Of a stretch of DNA of 64,000 nucleotides, positions 1-9,661 are shown piece by piece. A model generated the notes under the pieces. The model worked only from the letters and a program-made list of their open reading frames with translations. It was not told the DNA's origin and made no database searches. The translations under genes and the position numbers were made by a program. How positions within the stretch are numbered: position 1 is the stretch's first letter; every line of letters begins with the position of its first letter. Source of the DNA: Codonopsis lanceolata (taxonomy: Eukaryota > Streptophyta > Magnoliopsida > Asterales > Campanulaceae); NCBI GenBank assembly GCA_013146195.2, contig CM028382.1, forward strand, positions 5,180,434 to 5,244,433, read 5' to 3'.

Positions 1-285
1 ATGTTTTGAATAGTAGGGTGGATTACTCATCCCGATATTATAACAGATGTCAAGTAAGAGTCATGCTAGTGATGAAACAGAAGTAGGCCTACCTTATTCG
101 GAAGAACTTTTAGACTTGTTAAAGTCTAATCAACTTGATTAATAACCAAACTATGTTTTGAATAGTAGGGTGGATTACTCAACCCGATATTATAACAAAG
201 GAGTCATGCTTGATTAAAGCGCCTCGCTCATATTTAACTTCTTGCTAAATTTTTTTAACTTGCTAAATCATTCATGTTGCAAAGT
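1..285. repeat. Repeat-rich outer flank of the left inverted-repeat arm
   Basis: No gene. A 45-bp sequence (1-45) recurs almost exactly at 153-197, and an inverted, more diverged copy lies at about 5848-5887. Between the two copies a block beginning GTAGGCCTAC (about 85-95) is the reverse complement of sequence at about 9405-9435. A block around 105-150 is the reverse complement of about 5890-5935. So the short flanking sequences here, between the arms, and right of the right arm are one repeat family in different orders. I infer they are remnants of the element that carried the arms. Confidence 0.65.
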
Positions 286-3200
286 TTTCTATTAAACTAA
301 TCACTTTGGATAAAATATTAAACTTGTGTACTTAAATGTAATTGAGTTTAAGAGATACAAAAGAGATTTTGGTGTTTCTCTAAAAACAATCAATCATGTG
401 CAACTTCATCGGCATCGTCATCAGAAGATTTTTCTTCAGCGGCTTCAGCAGCAGCTGCTGTTGCTTCACCTAGTTGTTTTGCTGCTCTGCCTAATCTAAG
501 TTTAAGGCCTGCAATCTTCTCTTTGTAATTTGCAGCCTTTCCTTCAGCCTTTTCAGCTCTTGCCTTCTGCTTTTCTTCCTCTTCCTTGTGAGCTAAGGCT
601 TCAGCTCTTAGCTCTGCTCGTTCTGCTCTATATGTCTCTTCCAGCTCCTTGTATGCTTTCAGTGCTTTAGACTCACCTGTAGTAAACCAGCCAAGTTTAG
701 AATTAAAACAAAAAAAATATTACGCCACCTACCTACTGTCCCTAAAACCCACAGTGCAGAAGACTCACCTGCAGTATATGCAGCTTCAATTGCAGCAGAG
801 ATGGAGTCCTTAATAGAGGGTAGAAGAGCTTCAATCTGCCGTAATCCTCGCTACTGCTCGCTCATCTCCTGTTTCACTCCTTCAATTTGTTGATTCAGCT
901 GCAGGTTCATCTCCTTGAGGTCTTCTTTGATATGAACCTAGGTGATCTTTAACATGTCCAGGGCTTCATAATAGGTTGAACCTTCAGGAAAGACATGTGC
1001 AGTGGCAGCAGGAGTTGATGTGGAAGGGACATCAGTAGAACCATCAGGAACAGCAGTTGGTGTAGGAGCAGCTGGAGGGGAGGGTGCAGCAGGCACTTCA
1101 TCAACTGGAGAAGATATAGGAGTTATATCTGGAAATATGATCTTCTGTCCAGGTGGCTTGTTAAGTGCATCCTTAATGATCTGCTGTTGTTTCTGTCTCA
1201 ATTGATATGCTAGCCTGGCAGGAGACAATGTTTGAACAGCAATATCACTATCATCATCATGTGCAGAATCTTTTTCCTCTTCAGCTTCCTGCTCAGAAGA
1301 GCTGGATCTGTAACTCACTAGATGAATAGCAGGAGTGGCATCTGTTGGTATATCTTCAGCAGGAGTGGCATCTGAAATATATGTAGATGGAGTGAAGGGG
1401 GTTTGTTGTAGGTCAACTTCGGGTTCGGGAGATGGGGGTAGGATGAAGGATATAGGTTGAACATTGATTGGTTGAGGTGAATTATATGAAGAAGGAATGG
1501 TAGGTTGTGGTTGAGGTGCAGCAGATGAAGATAGGGTTTGGTGGGGCTCAGCAGATGGCTGGGCAGATGCTGATGCTCCTCCTGCCTTTGATGATTTCCT
1601 GTGAAAAATTGACAAGTATTTGGCATTAGCCATTTCAACATTAAGCTTGATATTTTCCATGGCTTTATCTTGAATCTTTTTGAGTTTTGCTTTGTCCATT
1701 GGAGGTAGTCTACCGGCTTCTCTATCTATCTGGTCTTCATCAGTAGCAGGTCTGCCAACAACATAAGGATCATCAACCCTAATCATTGGTAAACCATACT
1801 CATCGTTGTAAATTTCCCACACATCAACTATTAGCTCATCTTGCACAAACCTGTCTTGAGCAAGATAGAAGGCATTCCATTCCACGGGCATTAGGTCAAA
1901 ACATTTGCCGTAATTGATGGCAATCTCCTCTGTAGTGGACAATCCTTGCACGGGGTATTTGTAGGGAACCCATGATTTCCTGTTGAAATTTGAGTCCACA
2001 TATTTGATGGGATCTACCCTTGGTTTGTCCTCCTTCTTCACCTCATGAAAGGATAGAAGGGCTTGAATGAAGTAGGGTAGATGGTCAATGGGGAAGGCCC
2101 AATCAGTAGGAATATCAGCAGGATTGCCAGAGAAGGGATCATTTCTGGGATGAAAGGTTGGGTTGAAAATAGGTGGGAAGTATGGTTTGCGAGGTTGATT
2201 TGGGTTGGAGGTAGGTAAAGCAGTAGGTGATGAAGGTGGTTGGTTTTGAGGTTCAGAAGTAGCAGGGAAGGGAATGAAGTTTTCAGTGTTTGATTCAGCA
2301 GTTGTCCTCTGCCTCTTCCTAGCATACTTTTTCGCAACAGGTTTGGCAGGTTCTGCAGTTGTTGCTGCAGCTACTTCTTCATCTCTCTCATCCTCATTAA
2401 TTGCTAGATTTCTCCTTCTGCTTTTTCTTTTTGGAGCAGCAGTTACCACAAACTTGCTTGACTTAGTGGCCCAAGTGATATCTACTGAACCATACTTCCT
2501 TCCAGTCACTGATTTAATCACATCTGCAGGTGCCACACTCATAACAAGAGCAGGTATCTGTCTCATAAAGTGGGTAATGATGAGGTAGTGAGTGATTTTG
2601 GATTTGACTGGGTTCTTCCTGTGTCTATCCATACTCTCATAAATGAGTTGAACTAAAACAGCTGCCCAGTTGACTGTTTCTCCCAGCACAATGGCAGCCA
2701 TCATTGCCAATTGGTGTTTGGTAACCTTGTCTTTTGCCCCAGATTTGACAATTAGGCATTTGTCTAAAACAGAAGCTAGGGCATAATAAAGCGGCTGGAA
2801 GATATTTTTCTTTTTCTCTGCAGCTATAGGTACAGGGACATTTCCCATCATAACAATCCATCCATTGGACACAATTTCCTGACTAATTTCAGATAGAGCC
2901 GAACCTTCAGTGTTGATATTGGGAAAGGCATTCATAATGGTTTGGGTATCAAACACTACATCTATCCCATTGATCTTTCCAGAGAGGGAGTTTGGTATAT
3001 CTGGTGTGGGTTGCATGTGGTGGAAGAATAACTCCGTTAAAGTTTGACTGTAGGTTGTGCCTATGTCGAAGGTAAGAAGGGGAAGAAGTCCAGAATTTGT
3101 TAGCAACGTAACCAATTGGGCGCCAATGTCAAGTTTGTTTAGTGCGGTGACATCCAAAATGCATCCTAGGTCGGAGTTATGATCAGCCATTGCACCTGAG

Positions 3201-3608
3201 TTCAAGAAGAAACTAGGGTTTAAGAGTTTTGTGGAAGAAGACGAGTACAGAAGGCAGTTGCAAAGAGAGAGGAGAGAAAACTTTTTGAACTTTTTTTGGG
3301 TTTTGAAGTTTTTGAAAAGTTTCCAAAATGATTGAGCGGTTATATCAAGAAGCCTTTTGGGATAAGTGATATGGGGGCTTCAATTAAAAAAAAGCGGAAA
3401 CTGTAAGGAGTTGTTGGGTCTCGCGCCAACATTTAAAGTTTGTCAGTTTTAGTGGAATGTGTCTAATTTGTCGTCAGTTTGAGAAGGTTAGCAGTTGTAT
3501 TTGTATAGACATGGTGTGTCAGCAACAGCTGATATAAAGCACATGTCTATGTGGCATAATTAGAACTGGCTTGAATGAGAACGCTTAAAGTTATCAAGTG
3601 TTGACCTA
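286..3608. repeat. Left arm of a large inverted repeat
   Basis: The reverse complement of this stretch matches 5958-9344 nearly base for base, including the 5' leader, whole coding region, intron and 3' flank of the embedded gene. The arms stop matching on the outside near 286 and 9344, and on the inside at 3608 and 5958. They differ by scattered substitutions and small indels, so they are not a recent perfect duplication. The spacer is about 2.35 kb. Orientation and boundaries were read directly; the origin (inverted duplication or two insertions) is inference. Confidence 0.9.
390..3190 (-). pseudogene. Retroelement-type extra ORF protein, inverted copy 1 (nonsense-mutated)
   Basis: The frame from the ATG at 3190-3188 runs 750 codons to a TAG at 938-940; a second in-frame TAG lies at 851-853. 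The ORF extends five codons upstream only through a TTG. The original gene probably ran to the TGA at 390-392 through an intron (677-768, GTGAGT donor, CAG acceptor). The N-terminal ~215 residues match the third gene of the copia element at 60258-63309 (shared SGLLPL, SGxIxGI and NWA motifs). Then come basic clusters (KRKSRRR, KKYARKRQR) that could be nuclear localisation signals, a long Pro/Ser/Thr-rich region, an acidic patch, a Gln-rich helical stretch and a Lys/Glu-rich coiled coil. There is no membrane segment. The domain looks like the plant-transposon-protein family of Athila and Sirevirus extra ORFs; its biochemical role is unknown. The copy at 6392 has CAG where this one has the first TAG. 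Confidence 0.72.
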
Positions 3609-3671
3609 AAAAATAAAGTTTCACTTATACTTTTATTTTTTGCCATAATTTTTTTGATTATTTGATTATTT

Positions 3672-3890
3672 GGGCCATAAGTTACGTTACGTTAGGTTAC
3701 GTTAAGTTAAATTACGTTAATTTAAGTTACGTTACGTTAAGTTACGTTACGTTAAGTTAAGTTATGTTACGTTAAGTTAAGTTACGTTAAGTTACGTTAC
3801 GTTACGTTACACGTTAAGTTACGTTACGTTAAGTTACGAAGTTAAGTTTTAAGTTACGTTACGTTACGTTAAGTTAAATTACGCGTTACA
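3672..3890. repeat. Short tandem array of GTTACGTTAAGTT-type units
   Basis: About 220 bases made almost entirely of 5- and 6-base units GTTAC, GTTAAG and GTTACG in irregular order. It lies in the spacer between the inverted arms, just inside the left arm. The unit resembles the ACGTTAC motif of the following 56-bp array, so both may have grown from one sequence. No coding potential. Confidence 0.85.
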
Positions 3891-3904
3891 ATAATGTAAC
3901 GTTG

Positions 3905-4463
3905 TTAAAACGCTTACATATAACGTTGGGTCTTATCATAGTAACGTTGGGTCTTATCATAACACAGCGTTACTTGTAACGATAACACAAACGTAACAAC
4001 GCGTTGGTCTTATCATAACACAACGCGTTTAACACAACGCGTAATGTAGCGTTGGGTCTTATCATAACTAATAATGTAACGCTTGGGTCTTATCATAACG
4101 CTTAACATAACACTAAGGGTCTTATTAACTTAACACACAACGTAATGTAACGCCTTACTTATCAAACACAACGATAACACAACGTAATATCATAACACAA
4201 CGGATAACACAACGTAATGTAACGTTGGGTCTTATCATAACACAACGTCACTTAACAGGATAACACAACGTAATGTAACGTTGGGTCTTATCATAACACA
4301 ACGTTACTTAACAGGATAACACAACGTAATGTAACGTTGGGTCTTATCATAACACAACGTTACTTAACAGGATAACACAACGTAATGTAACGTTGGGTCT
4401 TATCATAACACAACGTTACTTAACAGGATAACACAACGTAATGTAACGTTTGGTCTTATCATA
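3905..4463. repeat. 56-bp tandem repeat array with degenerate leading copies
   Basis: Near-identical 56-bp units begin at 4202, 4258, 4314, 4370 and 4426 (the last partial), each containing GGATAACACAACGTAATG and GGGTCTTATCATAACAC. From about 3905 to 4200 the same words occur with indels and altered spacing, so the array is regular on the right and eroded on the left. This fits expansion by unequal crossing-over or slippage. No ORF. Confidence 0.9.
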
Positions 4464-4878
4464 ATTTAATTATCTTTAATTTAATTTATAACTGATACTG
4501 ATAGTTATTTTTTGCTAGATATGCACTAATAATATGAAAATAACTAAAATAAATGACAACACTTGATATGATACCTACGCCCATAAATAGGTATACGTAA
4601 TTAGTTTTTCTTATTTTTGACAAAAAAATTTGAAAAGTCCCTCCAATGCCTTATTCCCCCTAAAATTTGAAAAGTCCCTCCAAAATGCTATATTGAAATG
4701 AAACGCTTTTCCCACACCTAGGGCTTATACTCATAATTCACTCCAACTAAAAACTCTCCCTCCAACAGTTCTTGGGGGTTTCTTCTTGACCTAGGGCTTC
4801 TACGGATAATCCAACGCCATACTCCATCTCCTCGAACAACGAACAACTCAACAAGCAAACAAAATTGATTCCCAAAAA
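4464..4878. other. Non-coding sequence upstream of the GRF gene
   Basis: AT-rich with no gene of its own. About 4620-4690 contains two copies of a word close to TTTGAAAAGTCCCTCCAA. The 150 bases before the ATG at 4879 could be promoter or 5' untranslated sequence of the GRF gene, but I see no clear TATA box. Confidence 0.4.
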
Positions 4879-5452
4879 ATGGAAACCCCAATTTTCCAAG
4901 AGAAGGAACTCGAATCATTTCACTGCAATTTGACAAGGGTTTGCAATTGTGGTGTTCGCGCACCTATGTGGACATCTTGGAGTGATGAAAACCCAAGTAG
5001 AAGGTTCATTGGATGTGGAAACTATAAGGTTATATTTATTTATTTTTTTCATTATTAATTGGATGCCGATGTTTATGTATTTATTTTTATTTTCAATCTC
5101 AGGATCAAGCTAACCACTGTAAGTTTTTTGCTTGGATTGACCCACCACTGCCTGAGAGATAAAAAAAATAGTTATTTGTGGACGGCTTAGATCACAACTA
5201 GTGGATTTGAAGCATGAGGTTGACAAACTTGAAAGTCAACTCAGACAAAAGGATCAACAAGCTGAAAAATTGAAGATGCAGAACGAAAAACTCAAAGTAG
5301 AGGCAAGAAAATTGGAAGAACAATTTATCAAGTCAAAAGAAAGAGCTCGGTCCTATTTTTGTGCAATTCTCCTAATTTGGACAATTGTTGTTGGCCTGAT
5401 TATTGGAATGTTCAAAGGAAACACAAATTCCAACAATTTGTCGCTTCCTTAG
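4879..5452 (+). pseudogene. Small GRF zinc finger, coiled-coil, membrane-anchor protein (frameshifted)
   Basis: Exon 1 (4879-5028) starts METPIFQEKE and encodes the first half of a GRF-type zinc finger: CNCG, then WTSWSDENPSRRFIGCGNY. An intron at 5029-5102 (GT-AG, 74 bp, T-rich before the acceptor) joins to DQANHCKFFAWIDPPLPER, completing the finger with its last Cys and the aromatic KFF/W motif. The frame then hits TAA at 5160-5162 beside a run of A. In another frame the protein continues from about 5163 to 5452 as a charged coiled coil (VDKLESQLRQKDQQ onward) and one hydrophobic helix (about 5345-5415: AILLIWTIVVGLIIGMF) near the C-terminus. GRF fingers bind single-stranded nucleic acid in known proteins. 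Small plant GRF/coiled-coil/TM proteins of this layout are repetitive and often lie in MULE-rich DNA. I infer one frameshift in the A run at 5160-5167. Confidence 0.72.
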
Positions 5453-5957
5453 TGTTTAATTGTAGTGTACTATTGTTTGAATGTAGATATTCTATATGAA
5501 ATTTGTATTACTATGCTTAATTAATGGAACTTTTTGTTATTTACTGATTCAGTTACCTCAATCATTTGTTATACAATTGTTTAAGTAATCGACCTACTAA
5601 TATCAGTAGTCAGCTGACATGTCTGCTGTGAACCTACCTGCTGGCAAAGACTAAACGTTATTTACAGCTTATTTACAGCTACTATGAACTAACATGCTGA
5701 AACATTAATGATTTAGAATTACTTAAATACATTATATAAAATTTTAGTTTCAAAAGCAACAAATAACTAACAATTGAAATAATTACAATTTCTCACCTAC
5801 TGAGTGTTTCAAGTAAGTGAATTCAGTTACTTGACCCATTCGTTTTAATATTGGGTTGAGTAATCCAACGTACATTATTCAAAACATATTTTGGTTATTA
5901 ATTGAGATCATTAGACTTTAGCAAGTCTAAAAGTTATACCTGCTGAATATCAGCAGG
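5453..5957. other. 3' flank of the GRF gene with repeat-family segments
   Basis: No gene. It contains AACATTAATGATTTAG (about 5704), also found at about 9354 beside the MULE gene; an inverted copy of the 45-bp repeat from position 1 (about 5848-5887); and the palindrome CTGCTGAATATCAGCAG (about 5941-5956) directly abutting the right arm. These shared words tie the GRF gene, the arms and the MULE flank together. Confidence 0.6.
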
Positions 5958-8900
5958 TAGGTCAACACTTGATAACTTTAAGCGTTCTCATTCAAGCCAG
6001 TTTTAATTATGCCACATAGACATGTGCTTTATATCAGCTGTTGCTGACACACCATGTCTATACAACTGCTAACCTTCTCAAACTGACGACAGACTAGACA
6101 CATCCCACTAAAACTGACAAACTTTAAATGTTGGCGCGAGACCCAACAACTCCTTACAGTTTCAAGACAGAGGCGCAGTTTTTTTTTAATTGAAGCCCCC
6201 ATATCACTTATCCCAAAAGGCCAAAAGGCTTCTTGAAATAGCCGCTCAATCATTTTGGAAACTTTTCAAAAACTTCAAAACCCAAACAAAATTCAAAAAG
6301 TTTTCTTTCCTCTCTCTTTGCAACTGCCTTCTGTACTCTGTCTTCTTCCACAAAACTCTTAAACCCTAGTTTCTTCTTGAACTCAGGTGCAATGGCTGAT
6401 CATAACTCCGACCTAGGATGCATTTTGGATGTCACCGCACTAAACAAACTTGACATTGGCGCTCAATTGGTTACGTTGCTCACAAATTCTGGACTTCTTC
6501 CCCTTCTTACCTTCGACATAGGCAGAACCTACAGTCAAACTTTAACGGAGTTATTCTTCCACCACATGCAACCCACACCAGATATACCAAACTCCCTCTC
6601 TGGAAAGATCAATGGGATAGATGTAGTGTTTGATACCCAAACCATTCTGAATGCCTTTCCCAATATCAACACTGAAGGTTCGGCTCTATCTGAAATTAGC
6701 AAAGAAATTAAGTATGGTGGATGGATTCTTATGATGGGAAATGTCCCTGTACCTATAGCTGCAGATAGAAAGAAAAATATCTTCCAGCCCCTGTATTATG
6801 CCCTAGCTTCTGTTTTAGACAAATGCCTAATTGTCAAATCTGGGGCAAAAGACAAGGTTACAGAAGAGCAATTGGCACTGATGGCTGCAATTGTGCTGGG
6901 AGAAAAAGTCAACTGGGCTGCTGTTTTAGTTAAACTCATTTATGAGAATATGAATAGACATAGGAAGAACCCAAAGAAAATCCAAAATCACCCACTACCT
7001 CATCATTACCCACTTTCTGAGACAGATACCTGCTCTTGTTAGGAGTGTGGCACCTGCAGATGTGATTAAATTAGTGACTGGAAGGAAGTATGGTTCAGCA
7101 GATATCACCTGGGCCACTAACTCAAGCAAGTTTGTGGTAACTGCTGCTCCAAAAAGAAAAAGTAGAAGCATAAATCTGGCAATTAATGAGGAGGAGAGAG
7201 ATGAAGAAGTAGCTGCACCTGCCAAACCTGTTGCCAAAAAGTATGCTAGGAAGAGGCAGAGGACAACTGCTGAATCAAACCCTGAAACCTTCATTCCCTT
7301 CCCTGCTACTTCTGAACCTCAAAACAAACCACCTTCATCACCTATTGCTTTACCTACCTCCAACCCAAATCAACCTCGCAAACCATACTTCCCACCTATT
7401 TTCAACCCAACCTTTCATCCCAGAAATGATCCCTACTCTGCCAATCCTATTGGTATTCCTAATGATTGGGCCTTCCCCATTGACCATCTACCCTACTTCA
7501 TTCAAGCCCTTCTGTCCTTTCATGAGGAGAAGAAGGAGGACAAACCAAGAGTAGATCCCATCAAATATGTGGACTCAAATTTCAACAGATACTTATGGGT
7601 TCCCTACAAAAAACCCGTGCAAGGATTGACAACTGTAGAAGAGATTGCCCTCAATTACGGCAAATGTTTTGACCTAATGCCCATTGAATGGAATGTCTTC
7701 TATCTTGCACAAGACAGGTTTGTGCAAGATGAGCTAATACTGGATCTGTGGGATATTTTCAACAATGAGTATGGTTTACCAAAGATGATGGTTAATGATC
7801 CTTATCTTGTTGGCAGACCTGCTACTGAGGAAGACAACATCGATAGAGAAGCAGGTACACTACCTCCAATGAACATGGCCAGAATCAAAAATATTCAAGA
7901 TAAAGCCATGGAAAATATAAAGTATAAGGTTGAAATGGCTACTGCCAAATACGTGTCAATTTTTGGCAAGAAATCATCAAAGGCAGGAGGAGCATCAACA
8001 TCTGCCCAGCCATCTGCTGAGCCCTGCCAAACCCCATCTTCATCTGCTGCACCTCAACCACTCAATGTTCAACCTACCAGTCCTTCTTCATCTACTTCAC
8101 CTCAACCACTCAATGTTCAACCTATATCCTTCATCCTACCCCCATCTCCCGAACCAGATGTTGACCTACACCAAACACCTTTCACTCCATCTACATCTAT
8201 TTCAAATATCCAAGAGCCCTCTGCAGCAGCTGGTATAGATGAAGAGGTCAATAGACCTGCTCAAGAAATACCAACAGATGCCTCTCCTGCTGAAGATATA
8301 CCAACAGATGCCACTCCTGCTATTCATCTAGTGAGTTACAGATCCAGGCTCTTCTGAGCAGAAGATGAAGAGGAAAAAGATTCTGCACATGATGATGATA
8401 GTGATATTGCTGTTCAAACATTGTCTCCTGCCAGGCTAGCATATCAATTGAGACAGAAACAGCAGCAGATCATTAAGGATGCACTTAACAAGCCACCTGG
8501 ACAGAAGATCATATTTCCAGATATAACTCCTATATCTTCTCCAGTTGATGAAGTGCCTGCTGCACCCTCCCCTCCAGCTGCTCCTACACCAACTGCTGTT
8601 CCTGATGGTTCTACTGATGTCCCTTCCACATCAACTCCTGCTGCCACTGCACATGTCTTTCCTGAAGGTTCAACCTATTATGAAGCCCTGGACATGTTAA
8701 AGATCACCCAGGTTCATATCAAAGAAGACCTCAAGGAGATGAACCTGCAGCTGAATCAACAAATTGAAGGAGTGAAACAGGAGATGAACGAACAGGTAGC
8801 AGGATTACAGCAGCAGATTCAAGCTCTTCTACCCTCTATTAAGGACTCCATCTCTGCTGCACTTGAAGCTGCATATACTGCAGGTGAGTCTTCTGCACTT

Positions 8901-9344
8901 TGGGTTTCAGGGGCAGTAGGTAGGTGGCGTAATATTTTTTTTTGTTTTAATTCTAAACTTGGCTGGTTTACTACAGGTGAGTCTAAAGCACAGAAAGCAT
9001 ACAAGGAGCTGGAAGAGACATATAGAGCTGAACGAGCAGAGCTAAGAGCTGAAGCCTTAGCTCACAAGGAAGAGGAAGAAAAGCAGAAGGCAAGAGCTGA
9101 AAAGGCTGAAGGAAAGGCTGCAAATTACAAAGAGAAGATTGCAGGCTTTAAACTTAGATTAGGCAGAGCAGCAAAACAACTAGGTGAAGCAACAACAAGA
9201 AAAATCTTCTGATGACGATGCCGATGAAGTTGCACATGATTGATTGTTTTTAGAGAAACACCAAAATCTCTTTTGTATCTCTTAAACTCAATTACATTTA
9301 AGTACACAAGTTTAATATTTTATCCAAAGTGATTAGTTTAATAG
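5958..9344. repeat. Right arm of the large inverted repeat
   Basis: Reverse-complement partner of 286-3608. The inner end is sharp: both arms end at TAGGTCAACACTTGAT, beside different spacer sequence. The outer end lies near 9344, after the AGTGATTAGTTTAATAGAA word shared with the left arm. The leader before the gene (about 6250-6391) is CT-rich, like a plant 5' untranslated region. Confidence 0.9.
6392..9243 (+). pseudogene. Retroelement-type extra ORF protein, inverted copy 2 (frameshifted)
   Basis: Starts at ATG 6392 (MADHNSDLG) and matches the copy at 390-3190 on the other strand. A 1-base insertion near 6975 shifts the frame and gives a stop at 7042. The correct frame resumes by 7047 and runs to a TGA at 8355-8357, caused by an inserted G and later compensated by a lost base. 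It then continues as the 8358-9212 frame. An intron at 8884-8976 (93 bp, GTGAGT...CTACAG) is a multiple of three, so it can be read through. Near 9200 a deletion of about 20 bp relative to copy 1 shifts the C-terminus, giving a stop at 9210-9212 instead of the original TGA at 9241-9243. Domain order: N-terminal plant-transposon-protein-like domain, basic clusters, Pro/Ser-rich linker with a duplicated PQPLNVQP segment, acidic patch, and a Gln-rich then Glu/Lys/Ala-rich coiled coil. Role unknown. Confidence 0.72.
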
Positions 9345-9661
9345 AATTGTTGTAACATTAATGATTTAGCAAGTGTAAAAGTTCTTCCTGCTGAATATCA
9401 GCAGGTAGGCCTACTTCCTGTTTCATCACTTTAAGCATGACTCAAGTCACTAACTGAAGTCAGTTACTTCCTGCTGAATATCAGCAGGTAGGCCTATGCA
9501 AGTTTAATGTACACTATGCAAATATGAAACTGATATACAAACTTTACAAACTCAAATAAGAAATAGTATCCAACATTGAAATTCAAAATTAAAGTTACAA
9601 TACATTGAAATCTGAACTCAACGTTACAAATTAAACGTATAAATTTCAAATCCGACAGTTA
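9345..9661. repeat. Flank with two copies of a palindromic motif; 3' region of the MULE gene
   Basis: The 17-bp palindrome CTGCTGAATATCAGCAG, followed by GTAGGCCTA, occurs at about 9389 and again at about 9471; a third copy is at about 5941. The stretch 9354-9445 matches, inverted and rearranged, the outer flank of the left arm. The remainder (about 9500-9661) is AT-rich and probably the 3' untranslated part of the minus-strand MULE transposase gene. Confidence 0.6.

Noticed and set aside
2274..2588. Plus-strand frame with a signal-peptide-like start
   Set aside because: Antisense shadow of the Pro/Lys-rich region of the gene at 390-3190; its mirror appears at 6995-7294.
4199..4463. CRISPR-like regular array
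   Set aside because: The units are contiguous 56-bp tandem repeats with no unique spacers, in a plant genome.
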